Shown piece after piece: positions 1 to 8,183 of a DNA stretch of 35,425 bases. Both the position numbers and the translations under genes were made by a program. Origin of the DNA: Myxococcales bacterium (GTDB lineage Bacteria; Myxococcota_A; Polyangia; GCA-2747355); NCBI GenBank assembly GCA_020431405.1, contig JAGQIK010000218.1, forward strand, positions 1-35,425, given 5' to 3'. The first letter of the stretch is position 1, and every line of letters begins with the position of its first letter. Below the pieces are notes generated by a model. It had not been told where the DNA came from. It made no database searches and saw only the letters and a program-made list of their open reading frames with translations.

Positions 1-2256
1 CCACCGTCGGCCGCCATCGCGCGCGCGTCGAGCGCGCCACAGGCGCGCCACGCCGCGTTGCAGCCGCCGCCGCCGCCGGCGTACGAGCCGACGCCATCGC
101 CGGAGATCCTCGACGCCGATCAGCTCGACTTCGAGGAGGTCGACGCCTACGAGGGCTCCGCCTACGATCCCCATCGCAAGCCCACCGGCCAGGCGCCTGC
201 GCTGATGGCGCCGGAGACGTTGGCGCCGGAGATGCTGGCGCCGGAGTCGTTCGACGAGCCGCTGCAGCAGGCGGCGACCGCCGCCGACGAGCTCTACTCG
301 AGCGGCCCGCAGCAGCGCTACGACTCGCAGTCGGGCTACGCGCCGGACGGTCACGACCACGGCAGCGGATACGAAGCGAGCTACCAGTCTCATCCGAGCC
401 AGGCTCATCCCGGCCAGGCTCACCCCGGCCAGCACGCACCGCCGGAATACGTCGGGTACGAGGGGGAGGAGGAAGACCTCGAGGACGAGGTCGCACGCGT
501 GCTCACCGAGGCGGACGTCTACATCAAGTACGGTCTGCACGACAAAGCGATCGACCACCTGCGGCAGATCTTCGAGCGCGACCCGGCCAACGTCGAGGTG
601 CGGCTCAAGCTGCGCGATCTGCACCTCCAACTCGGCCGCTTCGCCGACGCCTCCACCGAGCTATACGCGCTGGCGCAAGGGTTGGCGCAGACCGACCGCC
701 GCTCCGCCGCCGGCTATCTCAACGAGGCGCTCGAGCTCGACCAGAACAACGTTCCGGCGCGCGAGCTGCTCGGCATGCTCGAGAGCGGGCTGCAGCCGGT
801 GGTCGATCTGCCGCTGGGGCCCTCGCGCACGCACGCCGGCGGCTACCGCGAAGACTCCGGCCTCGACGAGTTCGACGAGAACTCGGCGATCAACCTCGAC
901 GCCGGCGACATCGTCGAGGAGATCGCGCTCGAGCCCGACCAGGACTTCGGCTCGACCGCGGTCGGCGGACCGAGCATGCTGCGCAACCCGTCGCCGGGGT
1001 CGAGCGCCTACCGCGGTAGTGGCGACTTCTCTCGCGGCAGTGGCGACTTCTCTCGCGGCAGTGGCGACTTCGCCCGCGGCAGTGGCGACTTCTCCCGCGG
1101 CAGTGGCGAGTTCGCTCGCGGCAGTGGCGAGCTCGCGCGCGGCAGTGGCGAGTTCGCTCGCGGCAGTGGCGAGCTCTCGCGAACGCCTTCGGGCGAGCTC
1201 GATCAGCTCGCCGACCTGGCGCAAGCCTCGTCGCCGCACGGCTATCGCGAAGACCCCTACGGCGTGCGCGAGTCGGGTGTGCTCGAGCTATCGGGCCAGG
1301 CCACCGACACGCTTGGCGGCTCGATGCCCTCGCAGGACGTCATCCCGCTGCCTGCGGAGCAGCACCCGAGCGCGTCGCACGCGCGCATTCGGCAGGAAGA
1401 AGAGGCCGGCAGCGGTATCGAGGACGATCTCGAGGAGGCGGACTTCTTCATCCAGCAGCACCTCTTCGCCGAGGCACGCTCGATCCTCGATGACCTCGAG
1501 AGCCGCTATCCAGGTCATCCGCTGGTGGCGGCGAAGGTCGCCGACCTGCAGGAGTCGGAGCGCCGCGCCGACAGCTTCAACGACGGCACGATCCCGGGCG
1601 ACAGCCAGGTCGATCTCGCCGCCGAGCTCGCTGACTCGCTCGACGAGCCCGTGCCGCCGCTGCCCGGGACCAACGAAGGCGCCGACTACAGCGTCGAGGA
1701 CGTCTTCAACGAGTTCAAGCGCGGCGTGGACAACCAGGTCAGCGACGAGGACTCCGACACGCACTACGACCTGGGCATCGCCTATCGCGAGATGGGGCTT
1801 CTCGACGACGCCATCGCCGAGTTCAAGGTCGCCATGCGATCGCGCGAGAAAGAGGTGCTCTGCCACATGATGATCGGCCTCTGCTACGCCGAGAAGAGCA
1901 TGATGTCGGAGGCCATCAGCCAGTTCAAAACCGGGCTCTACGTCGAAGGGATCACCGAGCGCGAGACGATCGCGCTCTACTTCGAGCTAGGCCAGGCCTA
2001 CGAGCATCTCGACGACCTGCGCGAGGCGCTCTACTACTACGAGAAGGTCGGCAAGAAAGACCCCAAGTTCCGCGACGTGGCGACACGCATCGAGCGCATT
2101 CGTCGGCTCAGCGGCGGCGGCAACGGGGCGCCAGGTGGCGGCGGAAGCGGCGGCGCCGGCTCCTCGGGGGGCGGCCATTCCGCGCGCAGCTCGCGCCAGT
2201 ATCACGATTCTGACGTCGTCGAGCTAGCCGACGAACACACGCCGGCCACCGTTTGA
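1..2256 (+). CDS. TPR-repeat protein, 5'-truncated by window edge
   Basis: The frame is open from base 1, so the real start lies upstream; the TTG at 58 is only the first in-window start-like codon. At least 751 residues are visible. The N-terminal part is low-complexity and acidic (Pro, Glu, Tyr, Gly, and a His/Pro/Gly/Gln stretch). A first group of tetratricopeptide-like helices follows (about 480-800, with A..YIKYGLHDKAIDHLRQI), then a Ser/Gly-rich linker carrying eight heptapeptide repeats (1012-1179), a second helical group (about 1430-1560), and a C-terminal TPR block (about 1750-2090, HYDLGIAYREMGLLDDAIAEF). The end is Gly/Ser-rich. TPRs mediate protein-protein contacts, so a scaffold role is likely, but the partner is unknown. 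It is followed after 35 bases by the RsbW-like gene, which makes a link to that signalling cassette possible. No catalytic domain was seen. Confidence 0.85.
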   Translation, partial: PPSAAIARASSAPQARHAALQPPPPPAYEPTPSPEILDADQLDFEEVDAYEGSAYDPHRKPTGQAPALMAPETLAPEMLAPESFDEPLQQAATAADELYSSGPQQRYDSQSGYAPDGHDHGSGYEASYQSHPSQAHPGQAHPGQHAPPEYVGYEGEEEDLEDEVARVLTEADVYIKYGLHDKAIDHLRQIFERDPANVEVRLKLRDLHLQLGRFADASTELYALAQGLAQTDRRSAAGYLNEALELDQNNVPARELLGMLESGLQPVVDLPLGPSRTHAGGYREDSGLDEFDENSAINLDAGDIVEEIALEPDQDFGSTAVGGPSMLRNPSPGSSAYRGSGDFSRGSGDFSRGSGDFARGSGDFSRGSGEFARGSGELARGSGEFARGSGELSRTPSGELDQLADLAQASSPHGYREDPYGVRESGVLELSGQATDTLGGSMPSQDVIPLPAEQHPSASHARIRQEEEAGSGIEDDLEEADFFIQQHLFAEARSILDDLESRYPGHPLVAAKVADLQESERRADSFNDGTIPGDSQVDLAAELADSLDEPVPPLPGTNEGADYSVEDVFNEFKRGVDNQVSDEDSDTHYDLGIAYREMGLLDDAIAEFKVAMRSREKEVLCHMMIGLCYAEKSMMSEAISQFKTGLYVEGITERETIALYFELGQAYEHLDDLREALYYYEKVGKKDPKFRDVATRIERIRRLSGGGNGAPGGGGSGGAGSSGGGHSARSSRQYHDSDVVELADEHTPATV
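1012..1179 (+). repeat. 8 x 21-bp in-frame minisatellite (RGSGD/E-F/L-S/A)
   Basis: Eight tandem 21-base units encode the heptapeptide R-G-S-G-[DE]-[FL]-[SA]. The repeat is in phase with the reading frame, so changes in copy number would lengthen or shorten the linker without a frameshift. The first four units use Asp-Phe and the last four alternate Glu-Phe and Glu-Leu, which suggests duplication in blocks. Confidence 0.95.
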
Positions 2257-2282
2257 CCTATGGTTCGGCACGCCAGTAGAAT
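2253..2282 (+). promoter_or_regulatory. Candidate sigma70-type promoter for the RsbW-like gene
   Basis: TTGACC (2253-2258) and TAGAAT (2277-2282) are separated by 18 bases. The -35 box overlaps the stop codon of the TPR gene. Transcription would be expected to start within a few bases of the ATG at 2292, giving a leaderless or near-leaderless message; the bases before the ATG contain only a weak GGCGGG. This is a motif match by eye in a GC-rich genome, where AT-rich hexamers are uncommon. Confidence 0.4.
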
Positions 2283-2291
2283 CGGCGGGAT

Positions 2292-2738
2292 ATGACGGAT
2301 CGAAGCTTCAAGGCGACGGTGCCGTGCGACATCACGTTCCGCGATGGAATCGGGACGATGCTGCACGCCATCTGCCATGGAGCCAACGAGAAGGTGATGT
2401 TCGAGGTGGTGTCGGCGTACAACGAGGCCTTCAACAACGTCGTGCATCACTCGAAGCTGCCCGATGACGCGCCAGTCGTGGTAGAGGTGTCGCGTCGCGG
2501 AGACGAGCTGACGATCCGCATCGAAGATCAAGGCATTGGCTACGAGGTCGATCACAACCCCGACGATGACGTGATCGCGAGCCTGCCCGACGGTGATATT
2601 CCGGACAGTGGGATGGGCCTCTTCATCATGAGCCGCTGTATGGACGACGTGTCGTACAAGCGCGATGGGCAAGCGCGAACCGCGCGCAACGAGCTGACGA
2701 TGGTGAGAGACCTCTCGCGGCCAGCAGGCAGCGACTAG
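2292..2738 (+). CDS. RsbW/SpoIIAB-like anti-sigma factor serine kinase (HATPase_c)
   Basis: This 148-residue protein has the GHKL ATPase signatures: an N-box (YNEAFNNVVHHS, about 45-56), a G1 box (DQGIGY, about 80) and a G2 box (GMGLFIM, about 109). Length and layout match RsbW/SpoIIAB-type kinases, which bind a sigma factor and phosphorylate a STAS-domain antagonist. The STAS gene follows directly, and a PP2C phosphatase that would reverse the phosphorylation comes after it. The sigma factor it controls is not adjacent; the ECF-like sigma gene at 23083 is not an obvious target, because RsbW proteins usually bind sigma-B/F types. It could instead regulate a non-sigma output, as many deltaproteobacterial homologues may. 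Confidence 0.85.
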   Translation: MTDRSFKATVPCDITFRDGIGTMLHAICHGANEKVMFEVVSAYNEAFNNVVHHSKLPDDAPVVVEVSRRGDELTIRIEDQGIGYEVDHNPDDDVIASLPDGDIPDSGMGLFIMSRCMDDVSYKRDGQARTARNELTMVRDLSRPAGSD

Positions 2739-2766
2739 GTCGTTTCAACCACAGGTAAACGAGACG

Positions 2767-3114
2767 ATGGCCAACATAGAGTTTGACGTTACCGATCGAA
2801 GCGACGACCTCAAGGTGATCACCATCGGCGGGCGCCTCGACGCGACCACCGCGGCGGAGGTGCGGCCGAAGATGATCGAGCTCGCGCAGGGCCCGACCAA
2901 GTTCGTGCTCGATCTCTCGAAGCTCGAGTGGATCGACAGCTCGGGCGTCGGCGCGCTCGTCACGCTCTACAAGCGCGCGCGCACCGGCGGCGGCGACGTC
3001 AAGGTCGCGGGCCTGCAACGTCAGCCGAAAGAGATCTTCCGCCTGCTGCGACTCGAAGCCGCGCTCGAGACCTTCGACACCGTCGACGACGCCGCGGCGA
3101 AGCTCGCCGGCTGA
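2767..3114 (+). CDS. STAS-domain anti-anti-sigma factor (RsbV/SpoIIAA-like)
   Basis: This 115-residue single-domain STAS protein carries the phosphorylation motif IDSSGVGALV, with Asp57-Ser58-Ser59. The first serine falls at the same position as the phosphorylated Ser58 of SpoIIAA. When unphosphorylated, such proteins sequester the kinase and free its target. The gene lies 28 bases after the RsbW-like gene and 47 bases before the phosphatase gene, in the same direction, so the three are probably one operon. Length is typical for the family and all key residues are present. Confidence 0.9.
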   Translation: MANIEFDVTDRSDDLKVITIGGRLDATTAAEVRPKMIELAQGPTKFVLDLSKLEWIDSSGVGALVTLYKRARTGGGDVKVAGLQRQPKEIFRLLRLEAALETFDTVDDAAAKLAG

Positions 3115-3161
3115 CCGGCGAAGGCCCGAGTACGGACGGCTTCTAGCTTCAGCATCGAGTC

Positions 3162-4982
3162 ATGGGACACCTAGTCGCCATCTCCGGTCCGAGCGCGGGC
3201 AAGCGATACGAGCTCGAGAAGGAGTGCGTCCTCGGGCGCTCCTTCAACAGCGACATCTATATCGGCGACCTCAACGTGTCGCGCCGTCACGCGCGTATCA
3301 TGAACGCCGAGGGCTCGCACATCCTCGAGGACCTCGGCAGCGGCAACGGCACCTTCGTCAACGATCGGCAGATCACCCGTCACACGCTCAACGGGCGCGA
3401 CGTGATCCGCATCGGCGGCTCGTCATTTCGCTACGAGCAAGAGGTCAAGAAGCCGCGCTGGGGTGCCGAGGTGCAGACCGTCATCGCTGACCTGATGCAC
3501 CACGCGCCAGGCGCCGATCCGCTCACGCAGACGCTGACGCAGACGCTGACACTCGACCCGCTCGCCGCTGCGGCGCGCAAGCAGGCCGAGGCGAAGGCGG
3601 CGGCCGCCGCGGCGGGCTCGGCCGGCACCGGGCTGGGTCCGGCGATGACGGGGCCGATCCTCAAGACCGACTCGGCGCCCGAGCTGACCGGTCTTCCTGA
3701 AGGCCGCGCCACCAAGATGCTCGAGGCGATGTACGCCGTCGCCGACGCGATCGGCAGCGAGCTTCACCTCGACAAGCTGCTCGAGAAGGTGCTGACCCAC
3801 CTGTTCGAGGTCTTCCCGCAGGCCGAGCGCGGCTTCGTGCTGATGATCAACGACAAGAGCGGGCAGCTGGTGCCCGAGGCGGTGATGCAGCGGCCAGGCA
3901 GCGCGCCGAGCAGCGGCGGCTTGAGCTTCTCGCAGACGATGGTCGACCAGGTGATGGAGCAGGGCGCCGTCATCCGCGGCACGCCGTCGGGCACGCGCCC
4001 GGCGCGCCCGCGCGGTCCGGCCGAGCCGCCCGCGGCGACGCCCAAGATCGGCGCGCCGCTGATCTGCCGCAACGAAGCGTTCGGCACGCTGCACCTCGAA
4101 GGACGCTCCGGCGCGGCGGCCTTTTCGCAGGACGATCTCGCGCTGCTGTCGGCCATCGCGCGTCAGGCAGGCGTGGCCATCGCCAACGCGCGCACCGGCC
4201 AGCAGCTTTTGACGCAGCAGCGGCTCGAGGCCGACCTGCAGCTGGCGCGCAAGATCCAGCAGAGCTTTCTGCCACAGCACCTGCCGCAGGTCGCCGGGCT
4301 GCGCTTCGAGACGCACTACCTGCCGGCGCTGCACGTCGGCGGCGACTTCTACGACATCATCGAGATCTGGCCAGGAGACGACGGGCAGCGCCGCGGCAAG
4401 CCGCGCATCGGCATCCTCGTCGGCGACATCTCGGGCAAGGGCGTCAGCGCGGCGCTGCTGATGGCGAAGGTCACTAGCGACATCCGCCTCTTTTCGCGCT
4501 CGCTGTCGTCGCCGGGCAAGATCCTCTCGGCGGCCAATCGCACGCTGATGGAGTCAGGCCAGGACGCGATGTTCGCCACCGTGCTCTACATCATGCTCGA
4601 CCTCGAGGCGCGCACCTTCACGGTGGCCAACGCGGGCCACCAGCCGCCGATGGTCTGCAGCAGCCGCTTCGCAGGCATCTCGGAGCTCGACGACGCCACG
4701 GCCGTGGCGCTCGGCGTGGTGCCCGAGATGGAGTATCCGCAAGAGGTCTACGAGCTGGTCGCAGGCGACGTGGTGCTGCTCTACACCGACGGCATCAACG
4801 AGGCGATGAACCGCCACGCGCAGGAGTACAACATGCAGCGCCTGCGCAACGCGGTGGTCAGCGGACCGGCCGAGCCGTCGCAGGTGGTACAGCGCGTGGT
4901 GGCCGATGTGCGGCGCTTCGTCGGCAACGCGCAGCAGAGCGACGACCAGACGCTCGTCGCTTTTGGCGTGACCGCCGAGTAG
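3162..4982 (+). CDS. FHA-GAF-PP2C (SpoIIE/RsbU-like) serine phosphatase
   Basis: This 606-residue protein has three domains. An FHA domain (about 3-93) has the phosphothreonine-binding residues GRS, SRRHA and NGTFVN. A linker with short QTLT repeats and an Ala-rich stretch (about 115-155) leads to a GAF domain (about 185-345). A PP2C/SpoIIE phosphatase domain (about 352-605) has metal-ligand motifs GGDFYD, GDISGKG, LYTDGINEA and DDQT. By family logic it dephosphorylates the STAS protein encoded just upstream. The FHA domain would let a Ser/Thr kinase signal recruit or control it, and the GAF domain suggests a small-molecule or redox input. Last gene of the signalling cassette; convergent with terC-like gene. 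Confidence 0.92.
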   Translation: MGHLVAISGPSAGKRYELEKECVLGRSFNSDIYIGDLNVSRRHARIMNAEGSHILEDLGSGNGTFVNDRQITRHTLNGRDVIRIGGSSFRYEQEVKKPRWGAEVQTVIADLMHHAPGADPLTQTLTQTLTLDPLAAAARKQAEAKAAAAAAGSAGTGLGPAMTGPILKTDSAPELTGLPEGRATKMLEAMYAVADAIGSELHLDKLLEKVLTHLFEVFPQAERGFVLMINDKSGQLVPEAVMQRPGSAPSSGGLSFSQTMVDQVMEQGAVIRGTPSGTRPARPRGPAEPPAATPKIGAPLICRNEAFGTLHLEGRSGAAAFSQDDLALLSAIARQAGVAIANARTGQQLLTQQRLEADLQLARKIQQSFLPQHLPQVAGLRFETHYLPALHVGGDFYDIIEIWPGDDGQRRGKPRIGILVGDISGKGVSAALLMAKVTSDIRLFSRSLSSPGKILSAANRTLMESGQDAMFATVLYIMLDLEARTFTVANAGHQPPMVCSSRFAGISELDDATAVALGVVPEMEYPQEVYELVAGDVVLLYTDGINEAMNRHAQEYNMQRLRNAVVSGPAEPSQVVQRVVADVRRFVGNAQQSDDQTLVAFGVTAE

Positions 4983-5066
4983 CTGGGGCGGCAAGGCCGC
5001 ATCACCGCGAAGCGCGAAGCGCGAGCCTACGGTGCGACCTGAGGCCCGAGGCCCGAGGCCTGAGGC
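4983..5066. other. Convergent intergenic region with weak hairpin
   Basis: This 84-base gap separates the convergent phosphatase and TerC genes. It holds a short perfect hairpin (GCGGC-AAG-GCCGC, 4988-5000) without a T-tract and a heptamer tandem repeat at its right edge. No convincing intrinsic terminator was seen. Confidence 0.5.
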
Positions 5067-5068
5067 CT
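5041..5068. repeat. 4 x 7-bp tandem repeat GAGGCC(C/T)
   Basis: Four consecutive heptamers, GAGGCCC twice then GAGGCCT twice. The last one runs into the stop codon (5067-5069) of the TerC gene on the minus strand. Self-complementary AGGCCT is present within the array, so short hairpins are possible on either strand. Confidence 0.85.
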
Positions 5069-6197
5069 ACTCGCCCTTGCCACGCGTTTCGCTCGGGACG
5101 TCTGCTTCGCCGTCGGCCGAAGGGGCGGCTACGTCCTCGTTAGCGGCTGGGGCTGCGTCGTCGGCCTTGCTCTCTTCGAGCTCGACGTCGAGCTTCGGTG
5201 CGCGGTTGGCCATCAGCGAGGCCGTGATGCCGAGCGCGAGGATGCTGCCGATGCCGATCAGTGACCAGCTGGTGGGGATGTCGTAGACGTTGTGCAGGAA
5301 CATCTTGGTGCCGATCACCACGAGCACGATGGCGAGCGCGATCTGCAGATAGCGAAACTTGTCGAGCATCGTCGCCAGCACGAAGTACATCGCGCGCAGG
5401 CCGAGGATCGCGAAGATGTTCGAGGTCAGCACGATGAACGAGTCGGTGGTGATGGCTAGGACCGCGGGCACCGAGTCGAGCGCGAAGATCACGTCGGTGA
5501 GCTCGATGACGACGAGCGCCAGGCCGAGCTTGGTGATGTGCAGCTTGCCGTTCTCGCGCGCCGTGAGCCGCGCGCCGTGGGGATCGCGGGCGATCGGGAT
5601 CACGCGCCCGACGATGCGCATGATGAGGCTCTTGTCGGGGTCGAACTGCTCGTCTTCGTCGTCGTCTTCGTCGGTGAAGACCATCTTCACACCGGCGAAG
5701 GCGAGGTAGGCGCCGAAGACGTAGAACAGCCACGAGAAGCGCGTCACCAGCCACACGCCGACGAAGATCATGATACTGCGGCTGATGATCGCGCCGATGA
5801 TGCCCCAGAAGAGGACGCGGTGCTGGTAGGCCGGCTCGACGCGGAACTGGCGAAAGAGCATCGCCATCACGAAGATGTTGTCGACGCTGAGCGCCTTCTC
5901 GAGCAGGTAGCCAGTGAAGAACGCTTCGGCGGCCTCGAAGCCGCCGGCGAGCACGCGCCCGCCGAAGAATGTCGCGATGTCACGACGTGTGCCAGTGTCG
6001 AGCGTGACACCGAACCAGTGATATTCGTATATGAAGTATATCAGGCCATTCATGCAGAGCGAGATGGTGACCCATACGCAGCTCCAGATGACGGCCTCGC
6101 GAAAGCGGATGGCGTGCGCCTGGCGGTGAAAGACGCCCAGATCGAGGGCGAGCAGAAACGCGATGATCGCGAAGAAGCCGATCCAGAGATAGATCAT
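5067..6197 (-). CDS. TerC/Alx-family integral membrane protein
   Basis: This 376-residue polytopic inner-membrane protein has an N-terminal helix (IYLWIGFFAIIAFLLALDLGVF) and the family signatures ALSVDNIFVMAMLF and ALDSVPAVLAITTDSFIVLTSNIFAILGLRA. TerC/Alx proteins are linked to tellurite resistance and, more generally, to manganese export; the substrate cannot be read here. A cytoplasmic-type loop is very acidic (EDDDEDEQFDPD), and the C-terminus has a roughly 40-residue acidic Ala-rich extension beyond the last membrane segment. The gene starts 22 bases after the pepF stop codon in the same direction, so the two are likely cotranscribed. Confidence 0.92.
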   Translation of the reverse strand: MIYLWIGFFAIIAFLLALDLGVFHRQAHAIRFREAVIWSCVWVTISLCMNGLIYFIYEYHWFGVTLDTGTRRDIATFFGGRVLAGGFEAAEAFFTGYLLEKALSVDNIFVMAMLFRQFRVEPAYQHRVLFWGIIGAIISRSIMIFVGVWLVTRFSWLFYVFGAYLAFAGVKMVFTDEDDDEDEQFDPDKSLIMRIVGRVIPIARDPHGARLTARENGKLHITKLGLALVVIELTDVIFALDSVPAVLAITTDSFIVLTSNIFAILGLRAMYFVLATMLDKFRYLQIALAIVLVVIGTKMFLHNVYDIPTSWSLIGIGSILALGITASLMANRAPKLDVELEESKADDAAPAANEDVAAPSADGEADVPSETRGKGE

Positions 6198-6219
6198 CGC
6201 GTGGCCGAGAGACCGCGGG

Positions 6220-8067
6220 TCAGCTCGCGACGGCGTGCCCGCCGCGGGCTCCCGCTGTGACCGCTTCTGCTTGGTCGAGTGTGCGCTCGAAGACCGACAT
6301 GGCCACGTCGTAGGGGGCCGTGGTCGTGAGGTCTACGCCTGCTGCGGCGAGGATGTCGATCGGCGCGGCGCGACACCCCGCGTAGAGCAGATTCTCGATG
6401 TAGCGATCGCGCGCGGGCGCGCCGTGCGCGAGGATGCCCTCGGCGAGCGCGGTGGCTGCCGTGATGCCCGTTACGTACTGGAACACGTAGAAATTGTAAT
6501 AGAAGTGCGGGATGTATGCCCACTCCATGCCGTACGCGTCGTCGACGGTGACGACACCCTCGTCGTGGCCGTAGTAGCGGCGGGCGACGGCGAGGTAGCG
6601 CTCGCTGAGCGCGTCGGCGGTGATCGCCTCGCCGGCCTCGGCGAGTCGGTACACGTCGAGCTCGAACTCGGCGAACATCGCTTGGCGAAAGAACGTCTGC
6701 CGAAAGCCCTCGAGCTGCTCGCCGAGCAGGAACAGCCGGCGCTTGCCTTTCAGCTCGGCGAGCAAGTGCTCTGCGAGCAGGTGCTCGTTGAGCGTCGAGG
6801 CGACTTCGGCGACGAAGATCGAGTAGTCCGCCTTGGGGTAGGGCTGCTGCTGGTTGGAGTAGTAGGAGTGCATGGCGTGGCCCATCTCGTGGGCCATCAT
6901 GCTCAGCGAGTTGAAGTCTTCGAGGTAGTTGCCGAGCACGTAGGGGTGGACGTCGTAGGCGCTGCCGTCCATGTAGGCGCCGCTGCGCTTGCCCTTGTTG
7001 GGCAGCGCGTCGATCCAGCCGCTCTTGGGCTGCAGGCCGCGTTCGAGGGCGCGCGCATAGTCGCTGCCCAGCGGGGCCATCGCCTCGACCAGCGTGCGGC
7101 ATCCTTTGTCGTACGGGAACTTGAGCCGGACCTTCTCTACGATCGGCGGATAGAGATCGTAGTAGCGCAGCGAGTCGAGGCCGAGCAGATCGCGGCGCAG
7201 CGCGAGGTAGCGGTGCAGCTTGGGCAGGTGCTTGTTCACCGCCGAGATCATGTTGGTGTAGACGTCGACCGGGATCTCGTCGGGATCGAGCGCGGCTTCG
7301 AGCGCGCTGTCGTAGCGGCGCGCGCGCGCGTAGATCAGGTTCGCGTTGACCTGCGCGCCGAGCAGCGAGGCGAAGGTGTTTTTGAAGCCGGCGAAGGTGC
7401 TGAAGAAGGCGTCGAAGGTTCGTTTGCGCACGGCGCGGTCGGCGCTGGCGCGATAGCGCGCGAAGAGCGCCTGCGAGAGCTGCACCTCGCGGCCCTTCTC
7501 GTCGGTGATGCGCGGAAACGTCAGGTCGGCGCCGGTGAAGGCCGAGTAGGTGTTGTGTCCGGCGTCCTGCATCAGCGACGTGCGGGCGAGCAGCGCCTCC
7601 TCTTTGGGCGACAGCACGTGCTTCTTCTGGCGCAGCAGCTCGCGGAGGTAGCGATCGTAGTCGGCAAAGCGCGGGTCAGCGATGTAGTCGCGGATCGTTT
7701 TGGTGGGCAGCGCGAGCAGCTGCGGCTCGATGAACGCGCTGGTGGCGCGCAGATCGGCGCCGACCTTGTCGATCACCTCGCGCATCGCTTGATAGGTGGT
7801 GACGCGCGTGTCCTCGTCGTTGCGGCGCGCGGCGTAGCTCTCGAGGCGCCCTAGTCGGCGATTGGCCTCGAAGAGCGTTTGCAGGCACGTCAGCACGGCC
7901 TCGGCGCCGTTGCCGAGCGTGCCGCGGAGCGCGGCGAGGGTGCTGAAGCTCGCCGCGAGCGCCTCGCGCTCGGCGTGCCAGGCCTTGTCGTTCTTGAAGA
8001 GATGGCGCGTATTCCAGCGGCGCTCTTCAGGGATGGTGCTGCGCTCGGGGACGGTGCTCTTGGCCAT
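6220..8067 (-). CDS. pepF: Oligoendopeptidase F (M3 family zinc peptidase)
   Basis: This 615-residue cytoplasmic metallopeptidase cleaves short peptides. The zinc motif HEMGH lies at about 393-397 (AHEMGHAMHSYYS), and downstream family motifs are present (FVAEVASTLNEHLL, YGMEWAYIPHFYYNFYVFQY). The length equals that of PepF. The frame stays open to 8244, but the ATG at 8067 is preferred: it has a GGAG ribosome-binding site 7 bases upstream, it gives the standard PepF N-terminus (PEERRWNTRHLF), and the longer form would overlap the divergent tetR gene. The intergenic region has inverted repeats that may bind the neighbouring TetR regulator. Confidence 0.93.
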   Translation of the reverse strand: MAKSTVPERSTIPEERRWNTRHLFKNDKAWHAEREALAASFSTLAALRGTLGNGAEAVLTCLQTLFEANRRLGRLESYAARRNDEDTRVTTYQAMREVIDKVGADLRATSAFIEPQLLALPTKTIRDYIADPRFADYDRYLRELLRQKKHVLSPKEEALLARTSLMQDAGHNTYSAFTGADLTFPRITDEKGREVQLSQALFARYRASADRAVRKRTFDAFFSTFAGFKNTFASLLGAQVNANLIYARARRYDSALEAALDPDEIPVDVYTNMISAVNKHLPKLHRYLALRRDLLGLDSLRYYDLYPPIVEKVRLKFPYDKGCRTLVEAMAPLGSDYARALERGLQPKSGWIDALPNKGKRSGAYMDGSAYDVHPYVLGNYLEDFNSLSMMAHEMGHAMHSYYSNQQQPYPKADYSIFVAEVASTLNEHLLAEHLLAELKGKRRLFLLGEQLEGFRQTFFRQAMFAEFELDVYRLAEAGEAITADALSERYLAVARRYYGHDEGVVTVDDAYGMEWAYIPHFYYNFYVFQYVTGITAATALAEGILAHGAPARDRYIENLLYAGCRAAPIDILAAAGVDLTTTAPYDVAMSVFERTLDQAEAVTAGARGGHAVAS

Positions 8068-8117
8068 CGGCGCTCCAGGGACGCGTTGGGAAGGTTCGTG
8101 ATCTTGCGGGTAAGTAC

Positions 8118-8140
8118 GGGACAGATCAACTGCCTGTCCC
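8118..8140. promoter_or_regulatory. Inverted repeat GGGACAG-N9-CTGTCCC, candidate TetR operator
   Basis: Perfect 7-base arms with a 9-base spacer lie between the divergent pepF and tetR genes, about 50 bases upstream of the pepF ATG. On the minus strand the spacer contains TTGATC, followed 17 bases later by CAAGAT, a poor but correctly spaced promoter. Binding here would block pepF transcription. TetR regulators commonly bind palindromes in such divergent regions. Confidence 0.45.
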
Positions 8141-8167
8141 TTTCGCTTGACTGTCGGGCGCAGATGC

Positions 8168-8183
8168 TCCAACAAACGTTGGA
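8168..8183. promoter_or_regulatory. Inverted repeat TCCAAC-AAAC-GTTGGA at tetR start
   Basis: Perfect 6-base arms with a 4-base spacer overlap the first base of the proposed tetR ATG (8183). It could be an autoregulatory operator or a translational hairpin hiding the start codon. Its sequence differs from the repeat at 8118-8140, so one protein is unlikely to recognise both in the same way. Confidence 0.35.
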
